Source: Methylococcales bacterium (GTDB taxonomy: Bacteria; Pseudomonadota; Gammaproteobacteria; Methylococcales; Methylomonadaceae). Taken from it: a stretch of 37,128 bases of DNA. The notes under the pieces were generated by a model. The model was not told the origin of the DNA, did no database searches, and worked only from the letters and a program-made list of their open reading frames with translations. Position 1 is the stretch's first letter. Each line of letters opens with the position of its first letter. This document shows positions 1 through 8,298 of this stretch, piece after piece. The stretch is taken from positions 1 through 37,128 of the forward strand of contig QVQE01000129.1 of the NCBI GenBank assembly GCA_003584865.1, given 5' to 3'. A program made the translations under genes and the position numbers.

Positions 1-421
1 ATCGATGCCAGTTTTTCACCCAAAAGTGGGCGCACCAGTTACGGCCTGGACTGGTTTTGGAACGGTTCACAGGGGCAGGCGGAACGCGGACTGGAAATTT
101 CATTGCTGGCCTTGGTGGATGTGACACACAACACGGCTTATACGCTGTCGGCTTACCAAAGCCAAAGCCAATAAAACGCCTAAAGAAACCGGAATCACCC
201 GGATAGATATTTACCTTGATCACTTGGATATTCTGCGCTATTACAAGGCAAGATTTCAGATTGAGTTCACCAATGCGCTAACTTTACTAAAAATGATAGC
301 CCCTGAAGTCTTTGAAAAGTACAGAGCAATGAAAGCTATAAAGTCAGCGTTTCTGTTTGCTGCTACGTTACGGTCTAAAAGACCAATATTTCAAACCATT
401 TCATCAGTACCAGAAAAATAA
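1..421 (+). pseudogene. IS4-type transposase remnant (left-truncated, frameshifted)
   Basis: The first 57 codons (frame 1, up to a stop at 172-174) read as the central part of a DDE transposase: DASFSPKSG, then YGLDWFW, then RGLEISLLALVDV. Similarity continues one frame over (KTPKETGITR, then IYLDHL), so a single-base frameshift lies near 170. Further on, RYYKARFQIEF at about 235-267 fits the Y-(2)-R-(3)-E core of the IS4-family signature. The expected run between this Glu and the C-terminal Lys region seems deleted, and the frame then runs into unrecognised residues and ends at 421. In the next frame, 357 to about 480 also looks protein-like but was not identified. The 5' part lies outside the window. 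The element is dead: frameshift, probable internal deletion, no intact ORF. It lies convergent to the end of the urease operon. Confidence 0.75.
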
Positions 422-490
422 CTTTGAGCAAGTCTTAGATAAGTTAAATAAAAAACAATGGTTCAAAAAATCCAAACTACACACTCTAGC

Positions 491-1111
491 TCAACCCTCC
501 TTACCCAACATCCCTCTATCAACAATAAACCCCACAATCGCCTCCAACCCCACCCCTGTTTTAAGGTTTGAAAACACAAATGGACGCTCACCTCTCATCT
601 TTTTTGCATCCCTATCCATTACTTCCAAAGAGGCACCTACATACGGGGCTAAGTCTATTTTATTTATCACCAGTAAATCAGAACGGGTAATACCCGGCCC
701 ACCTTTACGGGGAATCTTATCCCCTGCCGAGACATCAATCACATAAATAGTCAGATCAGCCAGCTCCGGGCTAAACGTGGCACTTAAATTATCACCACCA
801 CTCTCAACCATAATAAAATCCAGATCTTTCCAGCGCTCACATAACTCATCAACCGCCGCCAGATTCATTGAGGCATCTTCCCTGATCGCAGTATGCGGAC
901 ACCCCCCCGTCTCTACGCCTAAAATCCGATCTTCTGGTAATGCCTGACTACGAATCAAAAACTGCTGATCTTCACGGGTATAAATATCATTAGTAACGAC
1001 GGCAATATCAAACTCATCACGCATCCGTTTACACAAAGCATCCACTAGCGCTGTTTTACCCGACCCCACGGGCCCGCCAATACCGACTCGAAGTACTTGT
1101 TTATCACTCAT
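491..1111 (-). CDS. ureG: Urease accessory GTPase UreG
   Basis: UreG is the SIMIBI-class GTPase that, with UreD and UreF, drives nickel delivery and lysine carbamylation during cytoplasmic urease maturation. The 206-residue product has the usual length. It shows the P-loop GPVGSGKT at residues 13-20, the invariant nickel-binding Cys-Pro-His at 71-73, the MVESGGDNL segment near 101-109 and the guanine-specificity motif NKID at 150-153. It is the last gene of the ure operon, 12 bp after ureF. The N-terminus lacks the His-rich extension seen in some UreG proteins. No clear intrinsic terminator was seen downstream; the transposase relic follows. Confidence 0.97.
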   Translation of the reverse strand: MSDKQVLRVGIGGPVGSGKTALVDALCKRMRDEFDIAVVTNDIYTREDQQFLIRSQALPEDRILGVETGGCPHTAIREDASMNLAAVDELCERWKDLDFIMVESGGDNLSATFSPELADLTIYVIDVSAGDKIPRKGGPGITRSDLLVINKIDLAPYVGASLEVMDRDAKKMRGERPFVFSNLKTGVGLEAIVGFIVDRGMLGKEG

Positions 1112-1123
1112 TATCTACTCACT

Positions 1124-1798
1124 TTATGATCGAAATAATCTGGAATACTGCATCTCATGACGAGAACTGAATAACGCTAAACCAAAGGCACTACCGCCGA
1201 TTTCCTTATCGGTTAGCGATAATGCCCGGTTAACCTGTTCCGGTAAAAGGTCAGCCAGTTTGATTAAAAGACGTTGCCCAGCCACCTGCCCTAACGGCAC
1301 TAATTTAACCGCGCATAACACCTGATTCTCTAGCCAGCTCCATAAATAACCGATCACCACTTCCTGCTTAGGAATCTCCCACCGCACCGCAGCCAGCGCG
1401 TATAAAGTCGCCAATGTGGCATCATTCCGTCTTAACCAGAAAGCCGCATCCTCAAAGTCTAGCTCAATTAACAAACGGGCCAAGGCTTGCCCCGCCTGCC
1501 TGTCTTCAGCACGCAATTCAAACGTCTCACGATAGGCCATTAAGGTGGCACTCCAGTGCATGACCTTCGTGATATCGTCCAATGACCATGCATCATACAA
1601 GCGTGCCAAAATAGGTAAATCTATCTGCGTCATGCCTTGCTCTAATAAGCCTTCGATCCAGTCATACACCTGATCGGAGGTGGTGACTAAACCATCTTCA
1701 ACCGCTCGCTCCAAACCTTGCGAATAGCTGTACATGCCAATGGGTAAGCCAGGACTGACTAACTGAAATAAGCGCAATAAAGCAATATCCTTAATCAT
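1124..1798 (-). CDS. ureF: Urease accessory protein UreF
   Basis: UreF bridges UreD and UreG in the urease activation complex and is thought to regulate the GTPase. The family pattern is clear: LLRLFQLVSPGLPIGMYSYSQGLE near the N-terminus (a stretch conserved in UreF) and a helical body ending in a basic tail. The reading frame is open up to 1843, but the ATG at 1798 was chosen. It overlaps the 3' end of ureE by 8 bp, suggesting translational coupling, and it gives 224 residues, the usual family length. The 15 extra residues of the longer form do not look like UreF. Confidence 0.94.
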   Translation of the reverse strand: MIKDIALLRLFQLVSPGLPIGMYSYSQGLERAVEDGLVTTSDQVYDWIEGLLEQGMTQIDLPILARLYDAWSLDDITKVMHWSATLMAYRETFELRAEDRQAGQALARLLIELDFEDAAFWLRRNDATLATLYALAAVRWEIPKQEVVIGYLWSWLENQVLCAVKLVPLGQVAGQRLLIKLADLLPEQVNRALSLTDKEIGGSAFGLALFSSRHEMQYSRLFRS

Positions 1799-2219
1799 GA
1801 CTATGATAAGCACCCGCTTCAGGTTCAAAAGGTAAAACTTCATGAGCCACTGCTAAACCCAACCCTTGTACCATGCGATCCAAGACATGGTCAGTTAAAT
1901 AGCGTAATTCACCCGGAAGTATTTGCAAGGCAACATGGCGATTGCCCAAATGATAACAAGTCCGGGCAAACAGCAAGGCATCGTCACTTCGCACCACTGA
2001 CACCTGTTCTGAAGCCGCTTTGATCAGTACTTTATAATGATCAGCGCCTGTCAATATAACGCCAGAATGTAAACGCTGTCCTCTGGGTAAAAAGAAGCCT
2101 ACTTTTACACCACCATCGGTTTGTGCAGGCAACCGGCTTTTTTGACGGTGTTCATAAGACAAGGTCAACTCATCATCTGCCTGGGCTTCCGGAACAGCCA
2201 CTTCGGTCAATTTCAACAT
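1791..2219 (-). CDS. ureE: Urease nickel metallochaperone UreE
   Basis: UreE is a dimeric metallochaperone that hands nickel to the UreG/UreDF complex. The 142-residue product has an N-terminal peptide-binding-like domain and a C-terminal metal-binding domain with the hallmark GNRH at residues 92-95, whose His95 is the expected dimer-interface nickel ligand. The C-terminus ends Y-H-S-H-D, so only two tail histidines are present instead of the long His-rich tail of the Klebsiella protein, which suggests limited nickel storage. It lies 30 bp downstream of ureC and overlaps ureF. Confidence 0.94.
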   Translation of the reverse strand: MLKLTEVAVPEAQADDELTLSYEHRQKSRLPAQTDGGVKVGFFLPRGQRLHSGVILTGADHYKVLIKAASEQVSVVRSDDALLFARTCYHLGNRHVALQILPGELRYLTDHVLDRMVQGLGLAVAHEVLPFEPEAGAYHSHD

Positions 2220-2249
2220 TTCAGTTATCGTTGTTTACATAACACGGGA

Positions 2250-3953
2250 TTAAAACAAAAAGTACCGCTGCGCAAACGGCAAGACGACCGCCGGTTCGCA
2301 GGTAAGTAATTGACCATCAGCACGCACCTGATAGTTTTGCGGATCAACTTCAATAGTGGGTTGATAGTGATTATGGATTAAATCCTTTTTGCCTATGGTG
2401 CGGGTATTTTTAACCGTACCGACCCGTTTGCGTAAACCCAGGATACTCGCTACACCTTCATCAACCGCCACTTGGGGTAAAAAGATCATGGAAGAAGTCG
2501 CTGATGTTTGACCAAACGATCCGAACATCGGACGATAATGCACCGGTTGAGGGGTTGGAATGGATGCATTGGGATCACCCATCGCAGCGGATGCAATTAC
2601 ACCCCCTTTAAGAATCAGTGTCGGTTTTACAGCAAAGAAAGCTGGATTCCATAACACCAAGTCAGCTAGCTTTCCCACTTCGATAGAGCCTACTTCATGT
2701 GCTATACCATGACTAATCGCAGGATTGATGGTGTACTTGGCAATATAACGTTTAATACGAAAATTATCATTATTGGAAGCATCTTCTTGCAGACTACCGC
2801 GTTGCAACTTCATTTTATGTGCAGTTTGCCAGGTACGAATAATCACTTCACCGACGCGACCCATGGCCTGAGAATCAGATGAGATCATTGAAAAAGCACC
2901 CAAATCATGCAGAATATCTTCTGCTGCAATAGTTTCTCGACGGATACGGGACTCAGCAAAAGCCACGTCTTCAGGAATACTGGGATCAAGATGATGACAG
3001 ACCATGAGCATATCCAAATGCTCATCGACTGTATTAATAGTATAGGGTCGCGTGGGGTTGGTTGATGAAGGCAGAACATTGGGCAAGCCGCAGGCCTTAA
3101 TAATGTCCGGTGCATGACCACCACCCGCACCTTCGGTATGATAGGTATGAATAGTACGATCTTTAAAGGCCGCAATCGTATCTTCAACAAATCCAGACTC
3201 ATTAAGCGTATCGGTATGAATGGCAACCTGGACATCAAAACGATCAGCGACTGACAGACAACAATCAATAGCGGCTGGCGTTGTTCCCCAGTCTTCGTGC
3301 AGTTTTAAACCCATTGCACCCGCACGGACTTGTTCTTCCAAGGCAATCGGCAAACTGGCGTTGCCTTTACCCAGCAATCCAAAATTCATTGGAAAACCAT
3401 CCAGCGCCCGCAACATCTGCTGAATATTCCAGGGACCTGGTGTACAGGTCGTGGCATTAGTGCCGGTTGCTGGCCCGGTACCTCCACCAATCATGGTCGT
3501 TACACCCGATGCAAGCGCTTCTTCAATTTGTTGGGGGCAAATAAAATGGATATGCGCATCAATTCCGCCTGCGGTTAGAATCTGTCCTTCACCGGCTAGA
3601 ATCTCGGTGCCTGGGCCTATGATTATATCAACGCCATTTTGAATATCAGGATTTCCGGCTTTACCTATCGCGGCAATCCGGCCATTCTTAATCCCGACAT
3701 CGGCTTTGATAATGCCCCAATAATCGACAATCAAGGCATTGGTAATCACCAAATCCATCGCTTTGGAGGAATCCACCTGGCTTTGACCCATGCCATCACG
3801 AATCACTTTGCCACCACCGAACTTAACTTCTTCGCCATACAGTGTGCGATCCGCTTCGACCTGTAAAAACAAACCACTGTCACCCAGGCGGACTTTATCA
3901 CCTGTCGTAGGTCCAAACATGTCACTATAGGCTTGTCGACTCATTCTACTCAT
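2250..3953 (-). CDS. ureC: Urease alpha subunit UreC (catalytic)
   Basis: This is the catalytic subunit of urease, hydrolysing urea to ammonia and carbamate at a dinickel centre. At 567 residues it has normal length, and the key residues fall at the same numbers as in Klebsiella urease: nickel ligands His134 and His136, carbamylated Lys217, His219, His246, His272, the mobile-flap Cys319-His320-His321, and Asp360. The enzyme should therefore be active once matured. The start at 3953 overlaps ureB by 4 bp (ATGA), typical of coupled subunits. The separate ureA, ureB and ureC genes are the usual bacterial three-subunit form. Confidence 0.98.
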   Translation of the reverse strand: MSRMSRQAYSDMFGPTTGDKVRLGDSGLFLQVEADRTLYGEEVKFGGGKVIRDGMGQSQVDSSKAMDLVITNALIVDYWGIIKADVGIKNGRIAAIGKAGNPDIQNGVDIIIGPGTEILAGEGQILTAGGIDAHIHFICPQQIEEALASGVTTMIGGGTGPATGTNATTCTPGPWNIQQMLRALDGFPMNFGLLGKGNASLPIALEEQVRAGAMGLKLHEDWGTTPAAIDCCLSVADRFDVQVAIHTDTLNESGFVEDTIAAFKDRTIHTYHTEGAGGGHAPDIIKACGLPNVLPSSTNPTRPYTINTVDEHLDMLMVCHHLDPSIPEDVAFAESRIRRETIAAEDILHDLGAFSMISSDSQAMGRVGEVIIRTWQTAHKMKLQRGSLQEDASNNDNFRIKRYIAKYTINPAISHGIAHEVGSIEVGKLADLVLWNPAFFAVKPTLILKGGVIASAAMGDPNASIPTPQPVHYRPMFGSFGQTSATSSMIFLPQVAVDEGVASILGLRKRVGTVKNTRTIGKKDLIHNHYQPTIEVDPQNYQVRADGQLLTCEPAVVLPFAQRYFLF

Positions 3954-4267
3954 ACTGACTCCTTTAAATCGCCCATGATGGCTTGACGAAACCCATATAC
4001 ACGTCGTAACCCTGAGAAAGGCACCAGATGAATTTCCCTCAGTTGTCCGGGTTCAAAACGGACGGCAGTGCCAGCCGGTATATCTAATCTAAATCCCCGT
4101 GCTTTATCCCTGTCAAAAGCCAGTGCGGGATTCGTTTCAAAAAAATGATAATGTGAACCGACCTGTATCGGTCTGTCTCCCTGATTAGCAACTACCAAGG
4201 TAATCACTTCACAACCTGCGTTAAGCTCAATATCGCCTTCGGCTGGAATAATTTCTCCAGGAATCAT
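3950..4267 (-). CDS. ureB: Urease beta subunit UreB
   Basis: UreB is a structural subunit of the UreABC trimer. The 105-residue product begins [16 protein letters not shown], a highly conserved UreB start, and contains [17 protein letters not shown] followed by [15 protein letters not shown]-type sequence (here [17 protein letters not shown]), all standard for the family. A ribosome-binding site GGAG precedes the ATG by 7 bp. It overlaps ureC by 4 bp and starts 26 bp after ureA. Confidence 0.97.
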   Translation of the reverse strand: MIPGEIIPAEGDIELNAGCEVITLVVANQGDRPIQVGSHYHFFETNPALAFDRDKARGFRLDIPAGTAVRFEPGQLREIHLVPFSGLRRVYGFRQAIMGDLKESV

Positions 4268-4293
4268 AGCTATGCTCCTACTGCTCTCTAAAT

Positions 4294-4596
4294 TTATTCG
4301 ATCGGGTTATGAACCGTCACCAGCTTGGTACCGTCTGGAAAAGTGGCTTCCACTTGTACATCGGGCAACATTTCACAGACACCTTCCATCACGTCATCAC
4401 GACTTAACAGGGTACGGCCAAACTCCATCAACTCGGCGACGGTTCGCCCGTCTCTGGCTCCTTCCATAATCGCTGCTGAAATATAGGCGATGGCTTCGGG
4501 GTAGTTAAGCTTTAAGCCTCTTGCTTTACGCCGTTCTGCCAATAGTCCTGCGGTAAAAATCAGTAATTTATCTTTCTCACGGGGTGTTAAATGCAT
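4294..4596 (-). CDS. ureA: Urease gamma subunit UreA
   Basis: UreA is the smallest structural urease subunit. The 100 residues match the family from end to end: [14 protein letters not shown] at the start, [16 protein letters not shown]-like sequence (here [16 protein letters not shown]) and a C-terminus [15 protein letters not shown] ribosome-binding site AGGA lies 6 bp before the ATG. In many genomes ureD directly precedes ureA; here about 930 bp with a toxin-antitoxin pair separate them, so ureABC may depend on read-through or on a promoter inside that insertion. Confidence 0.97.
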   Translation of the reverse strand: MHLTPREKDKLLIFTAGLLAERRKARGLKLNYPEAIAYISAAIMEGARDGRTVAELMEFGRTLLSRDDVMEGVCEMLPDVQVEATFPDGTKLVTVHNPIE

Positions 4597-4615
4597 AATT
4601 AATCCTGTTTCTTAT

Positions 4616-4651
4616 TCATTTCTCTTTGTCGAGTTCGGCGGTTATTTTCAT
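4616..4651 (-). pseudogene. Relic start of a second antitoxin gene
   Basis: An 11-codon reading frame MKITAELDKEK ends in TGA. Its DNA at 4629-4658 matches 28 of 30 bases of the start region of the intact antitoxin gene at 5328-5357, and weaker similarity extends upstream (ATTAATA, CAA, CC before the ATG). It looks like the 5' remnant of a paralogous antitoxin left just past the toxin gene. The two copies are direct repeats about 700 bp apart that bracket the toxin-antitoxin pair. Confidence 0.6.
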
Positions 4652-4685
4652 GGCTTGTATTAATAGTCTCTAAATATTAGAAATG

Positions 4686-5102
4686 TTAGGGGCATAATAA
4701 GTTGGAAAAAGGTTGGGCGTTTTTCCAACGATAAGTATGAAAATCACGTTTATCCGTACTTAAGATCCTGCCATGACCTAAATATTCAGCTAATAAAACT
4801 AAAGACGCATCGGCAAAATCCATGGGTAAATCAGCGTATTGTTGCATCAGAAACAATACGCGCTGTTTGTCCACTTTGGGAATTTCAAATACATCAAAAG
4901 CACCCAACTGATACATTTTTACAAAGTTAATTTGTGCTTTGATACCTTGTCGCTGTAATGAGATATGACACACTTCAGTTATCACAGGATAAGTGGTAAT
5001 CAATTTTTCGGAGCTTGTTTTGACAAACTCATTCGCCTGATAATGGTGTTTATCCTTTTTATCTGCCAAGGCAATCCAAAAACCTGTGTCGGCAATAATC
5101 AC
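4686..5102 (-). CDS. PIN-domain toxin ribonuclease (VapC-like)
   Basis: PIN-domain toxins are Mg-dependent RNases that cleave tRNA, rRNA or mRNA when their antitoxin is lost. The 138-residue product carries the acidic residues expected of the active site: Asp5 in IIADTGFW, Glu43 in VITEVCH, Asp95/Asp98 in MDFADAS and Asp117 in STDKRDF. Its start overlaps the upstream antitoxin by 4 bp (ATGA), the classic antitoxin-toxin order. It lies between ureD and ureA on the same strand, so urease transcripts could read through it. The target RNA cannot be told from the sequence. Confidence 0.88.
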   Translation of the reverse strand: MIIADTGFWIALADKKDKHHYQANEFVKTSSEKLITTYPVITEVCHISLQRQGIKAQINFVKMYQLGAFDVFEIPKVDKQRVLFLMQQYADLPMDFADASLVLLAEYLGHGRILSTDKRDFHTYRWKNAQPFSNLLCP

Positions 5103-5350
5103 AGTTTATGACTCCAATCCAGACTGGCTTTATAATTTTCTGAAAGATTTTCGTCCATTTCCACACAGCCAATAAAACCTGAATCCAGCATGAGCTGATA
5201 AGCAGTAGATCCTTCTGTTTTGGCAGAGTTGTCGGTAAATACTTTATCAATGGCAAAAGCTATTAACTCAGAAGTGTTTTTTTTAAGCGTCTTTTCCAGG
5301 ACATGCAGTTTTTCAACATGCTGACTATCGAGTTCGGCGGTTATTTGCAT
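5099..5350 (-). CDS. Antitoxin partner of the PIN toxin
   Basis: A small protein of 83 residues directly precedes the PIN toxin and overlaps it by 4 bp, so it is very likely the cognate antitoxin. Its start MQITAELDSQHVEKL followed by KKNTSELIAFAID resembles a ribbon-helix-helix DNA-binding fold (short strand, then two helices). The C-terminal half would wrap the toxin. The frame extends four codons further to an ATG at 5362. The ATG at 5350 was preferred because it has a GAG-type ribosome-binding site and because only this ATG is kept in the duplicated relic at 4651. Family assignment is uncertain. Confidence 0.78.
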   Translation of the reverse strand: MQITAELDSQHVEKLHVLEKTLKKNTSELIAFAIDKVFTDNSAKTEGSTAYQLMLDSGFIGCVEMDENLSENYKASLDWSHKL

Positions 5351-5462
5351 GGTTTGTCTCATATTAATGGGCTTGTAAATTAATAAGGGTCACTAAAAAA
5401 ACGTTCTGAGTTTAACATTTTTCAAATTTAATAATACACCTCATCAAGAATACGTAGTATAG

Positions 5463-5493
5463 GTTGGCTTTTAAGCAATAGCCGTAAACCAAC
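5463..5493. repeat. Intergenic hairpin (GTTGGCTT / AAACCAAC)
   Basis: An 8-bp inverted repeat with one G-T pair (5463-5470 with 5486-5493, 15-nt loop) lies in the 178-bp gap after ureD. Short dispersed palindromes built on GGTTGG...CCAAC are seen between genes in several gammaproteobacteria. It could act as a processing or attenuation signal between ureD and the toxin-antitoxin genes. Nothing else recognisable lies in this gap. Confidence 0.35.
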
Positions 5494-5528
5494 ATGACCG
5501 TAGATATAACCGAGTGTTTAACAACATG

Positions 5529-6350
5529 CTAGGTTGCCCAAATACGCGGCTCACAGGCATGACGGTTTAATACATCTGGCCGCAATAAAACCCAAACTTG
5601 CTGAAAAAACTCACGCAGCCGATCAGCGCGGTTATCAAGCGCCCTACTAATCAACAAATCATCAATTAAAGTCACGCCACGTCCCGGTTGATCACCGATA
5701 AGTTCTTGTACTTTTTGTAACTGCACCGATGACGCTGGATACACCAATAATGTCCCCGACGCAGAATGTCCATTCAAACCCCAACGGGCGGCAAAAGCGC
5801 GTGCATCCAGTTTGATACGCTCCTGATAAAACAGCGTATCAGCACAATATATTTGCCAACTTAAAGTCACCTCACCGGTTGTAAAGCCCTCATTAGCCGC
5901 TGGTCGACCTAGAGCCAAGACTTCCCAACCGATAAAGCTTGCCTTTTCATCCAGTTCAATAAGTAACTCAGACACAACCTGAGCGCCTTCGTAGATAATG
6001 GTTTCTTGCGGCAACCATTCTAAAGTCGCACCAGCAGCGACTTTAATACTCACTTTTTGCTTCGCCAGCGCCCCTTGGCTCCGATAAAACTTACCGGCTG
6101 CGGGCGTCGTAATCAATGCAGAGCTATCGGCAGTCGCATTGATATTAATAGTCAAACTATCACCTGCAACCACGCCACCTGGTGGATGTAGTAAATACAG
6201 ATGACAAACATCACCTTCTGGATAAAAGGGCCGTTGAATAGTGAGCGGGCCACTATGACGACGCTTGGAAATAACTGTTTTCTGCTGACTTAGCGCAAAC
6301 TCAAGATCTAATCTGGCTTGCCAACCTTCCGACACAGCCATCCCGGTCAT
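5529..6350 (-). CDS. ureD: Urease accessory protein UreD
   Basis: UreD (UreH) is the scaffold through which nickel passes from UreG to apo-urease. Family motifs are present in order: HPPGGVVAGD, then TTPAAGKFYRS, then LEWLPQETIIYEGA, and the conserved C-terminal CEPRIWAT. The frame is open to a GTG at 6356; the ATG at 6350 was chosen because AAGG precedes it by 5 bp, giving 273 residues. It follows the small membrane protein by about 16 bp and belongs to the same transcript as urt, but it is cut off from ureABC by the toxin-antitoxin insertion. Confidence 0.95.
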   Translation of the reverse strand: MTGMAVSEGWQARLDLEFALSQQKTVISKRRHSGPLTIQRPFYPEGDVCHLYLLHPPGGVVAGDSLTININATADSSALITTPAAGKFYRSQGALAKQKVSIKVAAGATLEWLPQETIIYEGAQVVSELLIELDEKASFIGWEVLALGRPAANEGFTTGEVTLSWQIYCADTLFYQERIKLDARAFAARWGLNGHSASGTLLVYPASSVQLQKVQELIGDQPGRGVTLIDDLLISRALDNRADRLREFFQQVWVLLRPDVLNRHACEPRIWAT

Positions 6351-6366
6351 CAACACCTTATGCCCA

Positions 6367-6594
6367 TCAATATTTTCTTTTAATCACACGGAGTAACAAC
6401 GACAGCAATAATTGACCACCCATAAATACACAAAGCCCCAAGCCTATTATCGTTGCCAGATGATCGAAACTCATTAAATGTAAAAGCAAGTTCTTGACCT
6501 TACTATGATCTGCATTTACACCGATATGAGCAAAAACAGGTGACGAAACCAGTGTCATTAGAGCACTTAATACAAGCAGGCATTTCATTTTCAT
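6367..6594 (-). CDS. Small HupE/UreJ-like membrane protein
   Basis: This 75-residue protein has an N-terminal signal peptide (basic start, hydrophobic core, likely cleavage after VFA) and begins mature sequence with His-Ile-Gly. One or two hydrophobic helices follow and the tail is basic (RVIKRKY). The segment HLMSFDHLATIIGLG resembles the HPLTGLDHLLAM nickel-site motif of HupE/UreJ permeases, but the protein is less than half the family length. A strong ribosome-binding site AGAGGA lies 7 bp upstream. Its place between urtE and ureD suggests a role in urea or nickel handling. It may be a shortened HupE/UreJ relative rather than a functional permease; this is inference. Confidence 0.6.
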   Translation of the reverse strand: MKMKCLLVLSALMTLVSSPVFAHIGVNADHSKVKNLLLHLMSFDHLATIIGLGLCVFMGGQLLLSLLLRVIKRKY

Positions 6595-6691
6595 AACAAT
6601 TCCTCTTTATTTGCAAAATCCCACATAAAGACTTTATGCGGCGAAGCTAAAATTTACCACAACTTGATGACACGCGCAGCGCTCTCTGCAT

Positions 6692-7474
6692 TTAAACCGT
6701 CAAATAACGTTTAACCATATCCTCAGCAAGCTGATCCATTTCACCAATCGCGACATTACGCCCCCTATCCATGATGCAAAACCGATCAGCTACTTTACGG
6801 GCGAAAGGCAACTTTTGTTCAACTAATAACACAGTGACACCTAGCTCGTGATTAATCTTTGATATCGCTTCATGCACTTCACCTAAATCATTCGGATTAG
6901 GTTTAGGCATCTGGATCGGTTTACCCAATGAACGATTAAGCCGGATGATCACATCACCGATTTCACTGACGATATTAGGTTGTATTCCTTCAGTAGGTTC
7001 ATCCAGAATTAGTAGTCGAGGATTTAATACTAAGGCGCGTCCAATGGCGAGCTGTTGTTGCTGCCCACCGGATAAATCGCCACCCCGCCGGTTTAACATC
7101 TGTTTTAATACGGGGAAAATCTCATAGATATGATCGGGGATCTTTTTTATACCGTGTCGACGTGCAGCCCGAAGTCCTGTCTTAAGATTTTCTTCTACTG
7201 TCAATAAAGGAAATATCTCCCGTCCCTGAGGCACATAGCCTATACCGAGTTCTGCACGCTTTTCTGCTTTTGCACCTATCAGGGATTCCCCATCAAGCTC
7301 AAGTAGGCCCTCCCTAACAGGCACCAGCCCCATAATGGCTTTTAATAAAGTGGTTTTACCTACGCCATTACGCCCCATTAAACACAAACAAGCGCCTTTA
7401 GGCACATCAAGTTGTAAATCCCACAAGGTATGGCTTTCACCGTAATACTGCTGTAACCCTTTAATTTTAAGCAT
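6692..7474 (-). CDS. urtE: Urea ABC transporter ATP-binding protein UrtE
   Basis: UrtE is one of two ATPases powering urea import (LivF-like). The 260-residue product shows Walker A GRNGVGKTT at about 34-42, Q-loop Gln83, signature LSGGQ at 134-138, Walker B LLILDEP at 154-160 and VEQ where the H-loop sits (218-220). Family members are usually about 230 residues. The excess is an insertion at roughly 181-205 (containing KPIQMPKPNPND) between the D-loop and the H-loop region. The start overlaps the urtD stop by one base (TAATG). Confidence 0.95.
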   Translation of the reverse strand: MLKIKGLQQYYGESHTLWDLQLDVPKGACLCLMGRNGVGKTTLLKAIMGLVPVREGLLELDGESLIGAKAEKRAELGIGYVPQGREIFPLLTVEENLKTGLRAARRHGIKKIPDHIYEIFPVLKQMLNRRGGDLSGGQQQQLAIGRALVLNPRLLILDEPTEGIQPNIVSEIGDVIIRLNRSLGKPIQMPKPNPNDLGEVHEAISKINHELGVTVLLVEQKLPFARKVADRFCIMDRGRNVAIGEMDQLAEDMVKRYLTV

Positions 7475-8298
7475 TATCCCCCCAAATACACTTGAATGAC
7501 ACGTGGATCGTTTTGGACTTCATCCATTGTACCTTCCGTTAATACCGAACCTTCGTGCAAAACAGTAACCTTACTGGCAATGGATCGAACAAACTCCATA
7601 TCATGCTCAACAACAACGATAGAGCGCTGTCCCTGTAGCGATAACAACAACTCTGCAGTCCGCTCAATCTCTTGATGTGTCATCCCTGCAATGGGTTCAT
7701 CCACGAGCATTACTTTGGGCTCCTGCATTAATAACATCCCAATTTCCAGCCATTGTTTTTGTCCATGCGAAAGGATGCCGGCGCGCTGGTGATTGCAGGC
7801 GGTTAAACCAATCGTTTCAATAATCTGATCGATACGGTCACGTTGCTCTCCATTGAGTCGATAAAACAGGGTTTGCCAGGTACGTTTATCCGCCTTTAGT
7901 GCTAACTCCAGGTTTTCAAATACTGTTAAAGCATCAAATACACTCGGCTTTTGAAATTTTCGGCAAATACCTGCCTGCGCAATAGCGGGTTCATCTATTT
8001 GCAATAAATCGATGGTTTGTCCAAAGAATACCGTCCCTGTATCGGGGCGAGTCTTGCCGGTAATAACGTCCATCAATGTGGTCTTTCCAGCACCATTAGG
8101 CCCGATCATACAGCGCAATTCACCAGCATCAATATAAAGTGACATATGATTGAGCGCTTTAAAACCATCAAAACTAACGCTCACATCTTCTAAATATAAT
8201 ATGGGACCATGACGAGTATCCAGTTCACCTTCGACAACCAGATTGCCAGAACTTACTTTGGGTACCTCGCCAAACAGGTTTTCAGCAAATATATTCAT
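7474..8298 (-). CDS. urtD: Urea ABC transporter ATP-binding protein UrtD
   Basis: UrtD is the LivG-like ATPase of the urea importer. The 274 residues contain Walker A GPNGAGKT at 66-73, the signature in the degenerate form LSHGQKQWLEIGM typical of UrtD, Walker B VMLVDEP and an H-loop VVEHDM. The N-terminal 30 residues before the ABC core are longer than in LivG and poorly conserved. It overlaps urtC by 4 bp (ATGA) and urtE by 1 bp, so urtC, urtD and urtE are translationally linked. Confidence 0.96.
   Translation of the reverse strand: MNIFAENLFGEVPKVSSGNLVVEGELDTRHGPILYLEDVSVSFDGFKALNHMSLYIDAGELRCMIGPNGAGKTTLMDVITGKTRPDTGTVFFGQTIDLLQIDEPAIAQAGICRKFQKPSVFDALTVFENLELALKADKRTWQTLFYRLNGEQRDRIDQIIETIGLTACNHQRAGILSHGQKQWLEIGMLLMQEPKVMLVDEPIAGMTHQEIERTAELLLSLQGQRSIVVVEHDMEFVRSIASKVTVLHEGSVLTEGTMDEVQNDPRVIQVYLGG

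Noticed and set aside
357-746. Plus-strand open frame over the ureG 3' end
   Set aside because: Most of it is the antisense of ureG; only the first 40 codons look protein-like and may belong to the transposase-relic region.
3220-3866. Several plus-strand frames opposite ureC
   Set aside because: They are antisense shadows of a strongly conserved gene and have no ribosome-binding sites or family features.
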